From Volvox africanus (lineage: Eukaryota; Chlorophyta; Chlorophyceae; Chlamydomonadales; Volvocaceae), in NCBI GenBank assembly GCA_030268105.1, contig BSDZ01000021.1, forward strand, positions 1,488,001 through 1,552,000: a DNA stretch of 64,000 bases. The letters are read 5' to 3'. The notes under the pieces were generated by a model, which saw only the letters and a program-made list of their open reading frames with translations, was not told where the DNA came from and ran no database searches. Below, piece by piece: positions 33,656 through 45,279 of this stretch. The translations under genes and the position numbers were made by a program. The first letter of the stretch is position 1, and each line of letters begins with the position of its first letter.

Positions 33656-35014
33656 GAGGGTTCGGATGAGAGAATGGATAGGTAACTAGTGAAGGGCAGG
33701 TTTGCGAGTTGGCCCCAAATCCGGCAGCGGCCTTGCACCCTTGTAATGGTACACGGATGGATGGCAGATGAGGATATGTTGCGGCTCTGGAGATCGCAAT
33801 GTCGGCGGTGCACGGAAGGGGGCAGCGGAGGGAGGACGCCGTTACGGGCGTAGGCGGTGTCTGGAGCGCAGTGATGGCCGAGCCGGTGGGTCTTAAGTTG
33901 GGTTATATAAGGGGATAAACGACAACACCAACTTCCCCTGCAGCTCATTCATGATGGGAAAAGTGCATTTCAGTGAAGGGTGCGGTTTGGAGATGGGTAT
34001 CCCGTTACTGCATCCCGTTGTGTGTCTTGTTTGCGAGTGAGAGCTTCGAAGCGCCCTGTGCGCAGCAGTTTTTCGGGTCGGTGGTGCTGTCCCGATGGGG
34101 GAGTAGGTGACTTAATGGCGGGGCAGGAAAGGAGGGGTTTCCGCGGGGTGGCAACCCCAGGACGTGCCCCGTGAAAAGGTCAGTGTGGTGGGCGGTGCGC
34201 TGAGTGTTGGGCAAGGTTTGTGATGCTTTCCGGCACCCGCTTCCTTCCAACGAGATCGTAAGTTGGAATCATGAACTTGACATGGGCATAAGCATAGGAT
34301 ATTGTCCCACGCATACACGTCTCCCGAGCTCTTACATTTTTTTGAGAAATGCAGGGTTTGGTTGACTTGACATAGAAGGCGAAGGGAGAATTTGAATGGC
34401 ATCCATATCCTGTATATAAATACAGGCTTTTAAGTTGGTTAATGCAGGGCCGGAAGCATAACGAATGAAGTGGTTTGTTGATTTAAAAATACTTCCCACG
34501 ATTCTTGCGAGACCCCTTATGACCTACAAACCGCGAAGCACTACTGCTTTCCATGGAGCTCTGCATGGGTGCTGCCTTGATGTGCTCGTGTTATGGAAAG
34601 TCGGAAAAAGTGTTGGCGAACCGTACCGCGTCTGATATGTGGCATAGGTGTCCTTCAGCTTGGCTGACGTTCAGGTGGCATCCTCGATGGGAGGACCGAA
34701 ACCAGTGGTCCTCGTGGTAGCGCCCCAGTTATGTCACCACCATTCACAAGAGGCGCATCAGCAGACCCCCCTGCTCCCATATGTAAGTCCACCCTTTCCT
34801 CCATACTCATGTACGCAGTCGCCACTACTGTGCATCCACAGCTAACCAACCTGGCCCCGTCGCCCTCGTGTCCTGATCAACCACTCCGCTCCCCTATACC
34901 TGTCTCCTGCTACTGCCATCGCTACCACTACCGCTCCTACGTCGGATCCTGCTATAACTGAAAGCCTTATGGAATTGTTACTACCGCTTCTGGTTGCACC
35001 GCTGCTCCCCCATC
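33656..35014. other. convergent intergenic region
   Basis: 1.36 kb between the stops of two convergent genes. TGTAA, the usual green-algal polyadenylation signal, occurs at about 33740, near the upstream gene's end. No coding exon is supported. Confidence 0.55.
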
Positions 35015-38000
35015 TTAGTCGCCACTGGCGACAGCCGTCTGTGTCGCCTCCATGCGCTCAATGCAAGTGCCATAGAACTCTAGGAAGTTGTTCGTTGTGG
35101 CAGCAGCAGCATCCTCAATCGCTATCCCACGTGCCTCCGCCACCGCCTCCAAAATGGCTCTCAGCCCGGGATCCACCCCCAAGGGGCTGTTCTGGTCGCT
35201 CTCCACCAACAGGCGCTCCAGGGGAACTGCACGGAGCCTCTCCAACAGCTTGTCACGAGCGCGGCCATTGATGACGGAGGAAAAGCTATCCCATGCAGGC
35301 AGGTGCACAATGAATAGTGGCATCGGTGTGATGCACGGTGTATTGGGGAAGCAAGAGGCAAAGAAATGCGATCTGGGAAAGACAGCGAGGGTGTACTGTT
35401 GGTGAGTAGGGGTTGAAAGGCTCAGCGGTGAGTAACGTCTCAGCGCCCCGTACCCGAATGGAGGTATGATGCGTTTGGGAGTATATGCCGAAGTTGCTTG
35501 GGGAGCAAAAATAAGGCAATCCCGGCGTTTGGGATGAAGGTCGCAAATTCAAGAAGACAAAATATGCATGGCAGGGTGGAGCATCACGGTCTGGGAAACC
35601 ATCTTGTCTCGGCCACGATTTAGGGTAGCGCACAAACCAGAGGACACACAGGCTGACTCAGGGTTCCGCACCACCTGACAGGCAATACCCGACTCTCCAG
35701 GTTCATCAAGCCTCCGGGGTCCATCTCCCGAGCCCAAATCCAAATCCGAATGCTAGCCGGACCCCAATAGCCGGACCCACCTGAAATAGATTCTGCTGCC
35801 CACCCCTTTAGGGAGCTTGGTAAACCCCTTGATTAGGTCTACACTACCCCCGTAGCTGCGTGGAAGGCACCCGGGAGGCAGGAAAGCCCGGGCGGCGGTC
35901 ATCATGTTGTCATCAAGCGGGCGTGGTCAAAGGGGCGGGCGAGGAGAGAAGCCGATGAGAGGGGAAGGTGGCATCGAACAGTCTGGCTCCAGGCCAGCTG
36001 TGCCGTGCGGAGTGAGCACCGCTGGGTAAGCTAGGCCGCAAGTGCTAAGAAGCAGAGCCACAAGAGGGGACGTTTAGGTGGCTGAGGCCGAGAAACGCTC
36101 CCAATGGATACCGAGAGTTAGTCGCTCGCAGGAACCGGGCCCCATAATCGACTGGGCTGCACACGGTGAAGTGATGTAGAGACGAGCCACCCTGAACAAT
36201 AGGGCAAGCTCCCTTCTGCGTCGTCCGATTCCCTGCACCAGCTTCCCTTGCTGACCTGCACGCCTACCCCGACTGCAAGGGACTGGCGCCGACGCCAAGT
36301 CCTTCGCTCCCCACGCCACACTTAGGTACCTCCTCGCCACCATCTCCCGACTTCCATCAGGCAGATGACAGCTTTGGGGTAGTAAGTGCACAGCGCCCTC
36401 TGGGTTCCTGAGACTCGGTCCAATGTTTTCCAACACTCCACAAATCGCACCGCACCGCACCTGTGCAGCATGATCCTGGGTGGGCATCCCTCAGGTCCCA
36501 ATGTCCGCAGCATGTCCTGCAGGGCCCCGTAGCCCTGCACGCAATGGAGCGAGGCGGGCCGCCCCAGCTCCGAAGCCAGCTTCAAGTGCATCTCTGTGAG
36601 AGCCAACTGATGACTCCAGGCGGGCTGAGGGGACGGACGCAAAAGGGAGGGACGGAAGAGGATATGAAGAGGTGCTTCACCTGAATGACAAATGCAAGAT
36701 AGAAGAAAAACTGTGGGATGCTGGTTGGTGGCGTGGGGTGCATTAAGGGGCACCTCATGCATGGGGTGCATGGGCGGCGCCGATTTCGATGTGGTTATGC
36801 AGCAGCGGGCATAGCGACTGCCCCAGGGTGAGAATCAACCAACTGGGCAAGGGCGCGGGGAATCACAGGCTGACAAGTGTCTATGCCCCGGAGGACCGGG
36901 GACAGGGGACAGGGGATAGGGAAGAAGGCGACCAGGTCCAACAAGAGAGGAAACCCTCAGCTTACCCCACGGGAGCCCCACTTCTTCCCAGCTCGCCTGC
37001 AAACGTGTCCCAGGGACCACAGCCGCCCGATCCAACCCAAACTCGCCCACCGCAGCGTGCGGGTGGTCTGTGAGCAGAGACCGCAGCCGCGGCATCCAGC
37101 GGTCTGGCGGAATGGGCGCTAGGAACTCGGGGTGGCGGGAGGGATGGTCCTTGCCATTAGGGGGTGAATCCAGCAGTTGTGAGGGGTCCAAGGCCGCAGC
37201 AAGGCCCAGTGCGTGGCGGTGAGCGAACCACGGGTGGACCCCAAAGCAGGGGATCACCTACCAGGTGGGGACGAAGTTGGGGGGGGGGGGTGAGGATGGT
37301 AGTGGTATGAGGTCGTGTAAGAGTCGGGCAAGCCAGGACAACCAATTGAAAGCGAGTGGGCGGGAGGGCGAGCGGAGAAGCGGCAGGAAGGGTGTTTTCG
37401 CCAGTGCGCCGTGCGGACTGCTATGGGCTTTGATAGGAACTGGATTATAAAGAATCCATCACGAGCAGTCATCTGGACTGCGAAGATGGAGTCTGTTATG
37501 GCAGGTTTGAAGGTGAGAGCGTCGGTCAATCCGTCGACCCTGGGCTGTTGCGGGAGTAGATAGGTGTGTAGAACGAAGCGCAGGGCGCAGACGCGCAGGG
37601 CGTCCGGATGCTGTGCACGGGCTAATCCAAGGGGAGTAGGGACTGGAGGAGCCATGATGAGGGGCTTTCTACTGCTGTTGAAAAAACAGCTGGAGAAAGC
37701 ACGACTTTATCCTGGGTGCTGTTGGTGGCTGACTGCGGCCTCCGCTGGAGGAATGGGCGGATGTGGGTTTGGAGCTTCAGATCTCTCATCCCACCTTCCT
37801 CCTTACCCTATCGATCCCGCTCACCACATCTGCAATACCTCTGTACTTTCGCTGGTACGTCAGGTCTTAGCCCATCAACCCGTCCGAATACCGAAACAAA
37901 CCAGTGCACTCGGGCACATTCCTTTTTGGCGCCTCCCGCTCTGCTGGGTGGTGGCCCCCCTCCCCGACAACCTTATGTGGCTCCTTGGCGCTAAGTGCCT

Positions 38001-38400
38001 CCACAGCCTCCCAGTCCTCTAGCCGTGTACCCATCACGGCTAAGTAACGAGCTGACAAAGACGTGAAGCCAGCGGCACAGCCTGCGGGGTCATCCTGCAC
38101 GCCCGAGATGCGTGTACGGAATGCACGGCTTGCGGTTCGTCCGATCAGGATAGGCGGGGAGGCGGGCTGCGCCTGTGAGGTTTGCTTGAGACCCTAGATT
38201 GCCCACAATGAACTCCAGGCCTGGCCCTCGGGCGTCGGCCCCTGGGGCTCCATGTACCAGCGCAACCTAACATTCCCATAGTCTGTTATTGAATTGGGCC
38301 CAAAGTAATGTTGGGCGTCCCATGTGCTCTTCTTGACGAAACCCACCTGCGGGTGGCAATGTGCGTCGCTGACCCCGAACCTGCCGAGCAGGTCGTCCAT
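35015..38400 (-). CDS. TatD-family metal-dependent hydrolase (TATDN-like DNase), 6 exons
   Basis: TIM-barrel metal-dependent hydrolase; family members act as 3'-5' exonucleases/DNases. Exons: 38347-38400, 37972-38094, 36982-37257, 36461-36624, 35781-35855, 35015-35285; 320 residues, all in phase. Metal ligands in order: DAHCHPQ at residues 12-18 (HxH pair), VIPCFGVHPWFAHRH, AAVGEFGLDR (Glu), ASLHCVQGYG (His), RIMLHSYGGSVDLI (His), LLVESDQNSP (Asp). All expected ligand positions are present, so it should be active. The exon 2 donor (GTTGTC) is weak but gives the right frame and the correct KVIPCFGVHPW join. Exon 3 is ended at 36982; an alternative donor at 36965 would break the phase of exon 4. 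The ATG at 38400 is close to the first motif, so a targeting exon could be missing. Confidence 0.9.
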
Positions 38401-39551
38401 GCCTATGGAAGTAGTGACGGACTTTGGGATAAAAGATAATTCGCTTACAGCAACTCTGGTCGCCACGTGGAGATGGGGGTGACAACGTGAGTAACAGACG
38501 CTTCGCGTGCTAAGGGCGCACTGCCCCGTGTTACCAGCCCGGCTGCTCCGCAGGCACCGCTTCCACATCCCTTGGCGACAGCTTGGAACGATGCCGCAAT
38601 AAAAGCCGCGTTCATGCCATGATGTTGGTAGAGTTTTGTGATACAGTAGCAACAGGAAAGTCTGCACCTCAGCTTTCCAATCTCCGTGAAAATCCGTCAC
38701 TTTAACAAAATGATTAAGTTACAGCTCGCTGAACATGTGAGCACGATAGTTTAACATCCTGGCGGGGTGACAGGTGGGGACAGACTGTTTACAAGGCCAG
38801 CCACAAGATGCTAGCACATAGATGTACATGCATATGTATAATTTTCTGGCGTGGACATGTTTCGTTTGTAACGCAGCGACAACGGTCGTGGCATCCCGGA
38901 GGTTGCACGGCACCTCGGCATGGTGCACTGTTCAGAAACGATGCCCTAGACACACTACGTTACAATCATGCAGCATACATGAACGTTCATTGAATGGTGT
39001 TTATATGGCGGAATTCGGATAGCGCCATGGTGGTCTGCAAGCTGGGCGCCGTGCGATGGTTGCCCATAATTTAAGCTAATCCAAGATAACGGTAGGATGA
39101 GTTCTTGTGAAGGTATGTTTATAGCCTGAAACGTGTATACCCTCTACACTGATTTGTACTGAAGCAGTTTGGACTGCAGTTAGGTTGAGTGGTCAAGCCG
39201 TACTTCCTGTTCGGGCCAGGAAGATTCTTAAAGCCAGACGATAAACTTACGTTACTTCCGGCATAGTTTTGAATAACAAAACTGCTGCCTGCTGCTTAAT
39301 CACAGGCCAGGTGTGAACGCAAATCCTTTTAAGTGAAGTTAGCCTTGGACTTATTAGATTCAGTGCGTCCAAGAATTTATCTTGAAATATTATTGTTTAT
39401 TAGTTTATAGTCCTGATTGCTTGCAGTGAAGATTACGAGGCATACCGTGTAATCGAAGTTTAGGAGACAAATAAGAGGCGACCGCCTTTTAAGTTTCTGA
39501 AAGTCTGTGAGCGATAGCGGACGGTGACGCCCGCGCGGCCTGCGGGTCGCC
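38401..39551. promoter_or_regulatory. divergent promoter region between TatD hydrolase and CCDC113
   Basis: 1.15 kb between divergent start codons. It should contain both promoters and 5' UTRs. It is AT-rich in the middle. No TATA box or defined operator was identified. Confidence 0.45.
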
Positions 39552-42500
39552 ATGTCGGAGACCGGCTCGGCGCAATTGCTAGCCGCACAGCAGCAAGCAC
39601 AAGAGGCGGGAGATGACCAGCTTGATCCGCATGTGGAGTTCCTCCAACAGCTGGTGGGTTGCGGCGTTCCTTTGCCGACAGAATGCGCCCAGTCCCTAAG
39701 GTCGGAAGGCCCCCGCCAACCCATATCAGCTCCCATCTTCACATGGCACTGCGTTAATTGTATTGTTAATGTCAACATCACCATTCTTAAGAGTTGACGA
39801 CATAGGTAGTTTCCAAGCCGCATTGTCAGGTCTTACTCCACATCAACATCGTGGGTGCCATTCGGGTACGGGGAAAAAAGGTCCTCTAGCTGAGCAAGAC
39901 CCTACCCCTATTATTTCCCCCTGAACCAACCCTTCAAACCCCCATCGCTTACCCACAGCTGCGTGACAATGAGTTTCTTCAGCGGGAGAACCTGCTTTTT
40001 GAGGCCTTCCTGGCCAAGGTACGCAAGGAGAAGGGCATGTAGCCGATTAGCGTCCAGCCAGAGCCATGCGGAGGGAAAAAAACGTGAACGTAGACCCGAA
40101 GCCCAGGAGGCAGAAGGGGGTCATCTAAGCGAACCCGACATTTCGAGAAGGGCATGAAGATCAAGAGAAAACACACGCTAGCAAATGAAAGCAAAAGCGT
40201 ACTGGATCAACCAAGGGGCTGGAAGATGAACAGGTGATGCAGCAGCCTCCCTGCTGCGGACGGGGGGAGTATGGCGGAGTCTTCTTACTGAAGACTATTA
40301 GTTTCAGCAGGTGGAGCAGCTGTCGGTTTGTGGAGCGGGCTTAGGAGGAAGGGGCAAATGGGCTACTGCAACGGCTATTACCGGAAAGCCGGACGGGGAG
40401 TTGAATACGACTGTAAATCCCATGTGCATTTCGTGTGTCTGTAGGTCGGTAAGGGAAATCGTAGATATATATTTTCCCGTTCCTTCTTTCACAGGTTCAT
40501 CCCACATCCCACGTGTTCATCTTCATAGCTGTGACTTGTCCACTCCCCTGCCCACGAACCCTGGTACAGGTTGATATGAGCAAATTGGGTTCGCTGGCGG
40601 AGGAGGAGGCGGCTAAGAAGAAGAAGGCCGCACGCAAGTCCACCATGCCGATGGCCTCGCAGGGCGCCGGAGCACGGGGGCCGGGCGGCGGCAAAGGCGA
40701 GGGTGCGTTCTCTGCGTTGACCGACGAAGAGAAGAACGACCTGGTCAGCCAGGAGGTGGAGATGGTGCAGGCGGAAATTGAGGCGGTAAGGCTGTGTGAA
40801 GGAGGCGCGTCACGTGTATCTGCGTACTTAGCACACAGCAGGCGGGGCAAAACGGCAGAAGAAACATGTAATGCAGTCTGCAAATGAGTTGTGTTGCTTG
40901 TTCCTGCTAGCCAAGCGTCAAGACAAACGGCTTGTAAGGCATACGTTGGCAAACTAGCAGACAATAGGAGAAATACAATAGTAACAAAGCAATACGACCA
41001 TACTGTTCAGTTTGTGTGCGCCGTCCTGACACCGTCGCGATACCATCGCATGAATCACCTTTGTCACTATCACAACGCCCCGTCCATCCCCTAATACGCG
41101 CTCCCTCCCTCCGTCGTCCCGTAACTCGCAGATCAAGAAGGCGGGCGATAAGGACATTGACGACATCCGCACGTTGATGGAGGAGGTGGACATGCGCATT
41201 GCAGAGACGAAGAAGGACACGTACGAGTTCAAGCGCGATATCATCATTGGGGCGGAGAACCCCCGCTCCGGGAAGGTGGTGGCGGAGAAGATGATCCGGT
41301 GAGGGAGGAGGAACAGGGAGGTGCCGGCACTGAAGTTTGCGTCAAGGGGCCCATGGGCTTTTCGTGTGTAACCGTGAAAAACCTGTAAGCGTAATGAATG
41401 GTCGACGGTGCGAACTAAATAGGGTCTGTGTTGGAGTGATAGGCACCTGAATAACGAGTTGTTTTTATATTTGTTTCCTCTTTCCTTCGCGTGTTCCGTT
41501 GATATTGCCGCTGACATTTTGCCCCTTCCCGTTTGGGCTGTGCGTTCCAGGTTCCTTGAGGACAAGCTCCGTCAAAAGGACGCCACCGCAGACAAACTGC
41601 GTCTCAAGAACACCACCACGAAGGCGCTCATCACCAAGCTGGAGCACCAACTGGCGCATAAAGAGGAGATGGGCGAGGTGGGCGAGGGGGGCGGGTCGCC
41701 AGGGAAGGGGGAAGGTTTGGAGTACTCACCAGCATCCATCCAGTCAGCCAGCCCGGAAATCCTTTAAAGGGGTCCCCTGTCTACAATCCCCACCCCGGAG
41801 CCTAACTGCCTTACTTCCAATAACGTCAACCATGCAAATGTTGTAAACTATTATGCAGGTCCTCCACTTGGTAGATTTCGATCAATTAAAGATTGAGAAC
41901 CAGCAGTACATGGAGCGGATCGAGGAGCGTAACAATGAGCTGCTTAAACTCAAATTATCGACCAGCAGAACAGTACAGGTATGCGAAATGTGAACCGCGG
42001 AAAAGGGCTATGCTGCGTACACGTGTGTGTGCGTGCGAGACCAATTGAGCGGATTCGAGGTTTCTCTAGCCCCACATAAAGCTACCGCACAAACTTGGGC
42101 TCCTCTAAAATATCCCGCAGGTTCTCAACCATCTAAAGTCGCAGCTGAGTGACATGGTGGCGGCCGGCCACTCGTTGCGGCGCCAGATCCAAGAGCGCAA
42201 ACAGGACTTGGCACGATTCGACTCGGAGTATACCTCCGTATTGGACGAGAAGGGGCGAGGGGAGCGCACCGTAAGGCGGCTGAAGCTGGAGCAGGAGGAC
42301 ATGTAAGGCCGATGGTGGGGAGGGGAGGCATGGGGGCGGTCAAACCGGGACTGTAGGGACGCAGGAGGAGCACGTGAGTCTGAAGAGACCTTCATGGCTC
42401 TCCTCCGAACCCTCCGGAACTTAATACTTAAAATGAAGGACCGAACTTGTGCCTTACCTTGCAGTCCATTTCATGGGTCCCAAGCGTGGTAAATTACTCT

Positions 42501-42787
42501 GGGGCCTGAGCTGTGTAAGCCTGCCTTACAGTGCGTGCCGGTGTACATCTGACGTAACTTTGTGCCACTTTCTTCGTAGTGACACGCCCACTATCATGGA
42601 CTACATCAAACTTAAGCATGAGGTTTCGGAGCTGGAGAAGCAGCTGACGGATTGGCGCCGCAAGATTGACATTCTAACCATGGAGAAGTCCCGCAAGCGC
42701 ACACTGCTTAAAACCGTCGCCACCACCCAGCTGCCTATTCCCCAGCGCGCCACACCCAGCGGCGGAGGTGCCGGCGGGAACCTATGA
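39552..42787 (+). CDS. CCDC113: ciliary coiled-coil protein CCDC113 (FAP263), 8 exons
   Basis: Axonemal coiled-coil protein that works with CCDC96 (FAP184) near the nexin-dynein regulatory complex and radial spokes of motile cilia (family knowledge). Exons: 39552-39653, 39959-40018, 40570-40785, 41132-41298, 41551-41677, 41859-41978, 42121-42302, 42580-42787; 393 residues, close to the animal length. Diagnostic stretches: LRLKNTTTKALITKLEHQL with HKEEMGE, then VDFDQLKIENQQYMERIEER, NNELLKLKLSTSRTVQVLN, and near the C-terminus IMDYIKLKHEVSELEKQ with DWRRKIDILTMEK. These follow the animal order (DFQQLKIEN...; RMWERKVEIAEM). The protein is nearly all predicted coiled coil, with Lys/Gly-rich linkers near residues 60-90 and a Pro/Gly-rich C-terminus. 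A possible 18-nt microexon at 40311 was not included. Its presence implies a ciliated organism. Confidence 0.92.
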
Positions 42788-43509
42788 GAGGTTCACAGCA
42801 GCGGGGAAGCGGCCGCGTTCCCTGTTAGAAGCGGCTACACCGTCGCCTCTTACAGGACGCTGTATACAGCAGAATGTAGCAGCGTTTCCAGCAGCTGTCG
42901 TGCGGCGTTGCTATTGTGCGCCCGCATCGGCATGGGCATTAGGACGTTTTGAAAAGTGGGCCTGGATGACGGAAGCCTGATAGTGATAGTGATTTGTTGC
43001 GCGGATGGGTGTGACGTATGCGAAGGGCTGCGGAAGGGCAACGAGACAATGTTGACGCCTGAGTGGAGGAACGTCCCCCTCTGCTTAGTGTTCGACCTAC
43101 GACCGGGGAGCCGGTGTTGCACGCCCGTCCTTGGTATGTACATTTAACGGAACAGCGCACTCCCCGGCGTCCATGGAGCCGCTGACCGCTGCTGTCCAAG
43201 GTTATACACGCCGGGCAGGCAGTTGCTCTACCATCTCGCGCCCAGCCTCCCCCAAATGGTGGCTTGTGACACGCACTTAAACACGTTCCCGACGTCTCTC
43301 CCGTGACTAAGTATCAAAGAGCAACTGCAGCATATGTCTTAGCAGGCTCCTCACCTGCAGAGCAAACCTCAGCCACAAACAGGCACACGCACCAAAAGGT
43401 GCCCCTTAATGCCGCTGCCGTAGCAATAACAGATTTTCACTGTCCGACAACAACTTATTAACCATGCCATGGCCGTGATGTCCTGCCTTTCGGTCCGTGG
43501 CGCAGCATG
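42788..43509. other. convergent intergenic region
   Basis: 722 bp between convergent stops; expected to hold two 3' UTRs. Nothing else recognised. Confidence 0.6.
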
Positions 43510-44833
43510 CTACCCGAAATATGAAATGTCTTCTTCTTTTGTGATGCTTTGCGCCTCGGTTATCTCGCCCCGCCCTCCGATGCATGCATAACGTTTCAAT
43601 GCAATGTGTGTCCCAACCCCCATGCCGGCCCCAATCCCTCGATGCGAGATATGATAATCCACTGCCTTCGAGTAGTTGTCCCGAATGAATTCCTGCTTCA
43701 ATATCTCCACGAGCGATATGCCCACGGGCACTAGTCCCCGCTCGCACGCTACCCGATGCGAAACCCCGATCCACTTGTTCGACGCGGGGGTGAGAGCTGT
43801 ACGCGCCGTACTGTACTGCGGTAATCAAGGCATCTTAATAGGCAGCTTGCGGACAACAACTGGACACCAAGCAATAAGCAATAAGCCAGCGTTGTGATTC
43901 GGCTAGACAGCATGCGTACCGTGACAGCTGCTAGTCCAGCTACTGTCGCGCGCAGCCCTACCAAGAGCAGCCATGAGGTTCGTCGCGTGGGGAGCTCACC
44001 TTCGGGACAGATTCCCCCAAATCGATGGGAATTCCAAGGCGAATCGTACGAGAAGGTTTGCTGCTCTGAGCCACATCTACCAAGCTACCGTGCCTTTTGT
44101 TCCGCCATTGCCGTGGCAGAACGCAGCACCAGGCGATTTCGCCGCCACGCCACTCTCTGCCGTCCCTCCGACCCTGCCCTACCCTCGCCCGACAGCTGTT
44201 CCTGCAGCCGCCATCTCCGGGCCAGCTTTACATCCGCATCTGTGACCACGGCCACCCCAGTGTCGACCTTAGCAGCGGCGCCTGCGATTGCTTCTGTGAG
44301 TTGCGACTCTGGCACATCCGTAGTTGTCCCTATGCCCCCTTCCAACCCAGCGAAGGATTGGCCATTAGCTTGTCCCGTAGCTGCGGTTTCTTGCTCAACT
44401 TGTAACGGCTCCCCCCGAAGCTGCACCAAGCCGGTGGCAGCAGCCGTCCCTTTTTCGCCTGCTGCCTTTCCCCCCAGGTCATTCCCAGCTGCTTCCTCTT
44501 GGCGTTTTGAACTGGCAGCACTCGACCCGGCTGCAAGCCCTTCTGCCGCTGATATCCCCGACCACGCCTTCCCATTCGCCGCTACAGATAATGCCCCTGT
44601 CGACTCCTCTGTCGTTGCAGCCTCCGCCACCGACTCTACATCGTGCACTCTGGGTGCCTGATCCAGCAAGTGCCCTAGCTCCTCTCCAGCCGCCTCCGCC
44701 ACCGAGTGTGTGTGCTTGGGGCCACAACCCTGCAAGGGGGAGGTTCAGAAGCGTTTTCCATCGTCGTCATCATAATGCTATTCTAATACAAGCCATCAGA
44801 CGCGGTGGACACCCGTACCGTTGCCACAATCAT
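43510..44833 (-). CDS. unrecognised protein with Ala/Glu-rich N-terminal part and conserved-looking C-terminus
   Basis: I do not recognise this gene. Exons: 44819-44833 (MIVAT, tentative), 44089-44729, 44000-44060, 43510-43815; 340 residues, with phase kept at each junction. The first ~215 residues are Ala/Glu/Gly-rich and probably disordered. The C-terminal ~135 look globular: RTIRLGIPIDLGESVPKYST, then NKWIGVSHRVACERGLVPVG, ISLVEILKQEFIRDNYSKAV, and the end EDISYFG. The first coding exon is only 15 nt and rests on one donor plus an ATG, so the true start may be elsewhere. It lies 446 bp downstream of the end of a golgin-like gene on the same strand. Confidence 0.7.
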
Positions 44834-45279
44834 TCGCTGTTTGCAGCAGACAGATGACAAGGTAAGCATGGGCAGCAGTCCTCGATGAGGGCATGTCTAT
44901 GTCGGTACGGTGAGGATCCATACGCAGACAGCATTTCCCCAAGCGCAACGACTTCAATGGAGCTGTCTCATTACCTACCTAGCTGCCTTCCTTCCCAACC
45001 CGGTCAACCCAGCGCAGAGACAAAGTAAGCTTAAAGCCACCCTCAAGGGCGCGGACAGCCAGCACAGACTACTAATGCAAATAGGAACAGAGCCAGGACG
45101 GAGAAGGGCGCATCGACACGGTCACGCACGCCACCAATTGAGAATAAAAGCGGCGATTCAGCAGCAGTGACACTGATAAGATTCCGTTGGCCGAAGCCGC
45201 ACTGCGCGATGGACGCAGAGGGACGCCTCGCCTTCACAACTCGCTTATTGAGCGTTCGGCCGTCACCTGCACTCGCTTA
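44834..45279. other. intergenic spacer between two minus-strand genes
   Basis: 446 bp that should hold the 3' UTR of the golgin-like gene and the promoter of the downstream unrecognised gene. No further feature seen. Confidence 0.5.

Noticed and set aside
40311..40328. Possible 18-nt microexon (QVEQLS) in CCDC113
   Set aside because: Splice sites are present and the frame would be kept, but the donor (GTTTGT) is weak and the protein aligns to the family without it.
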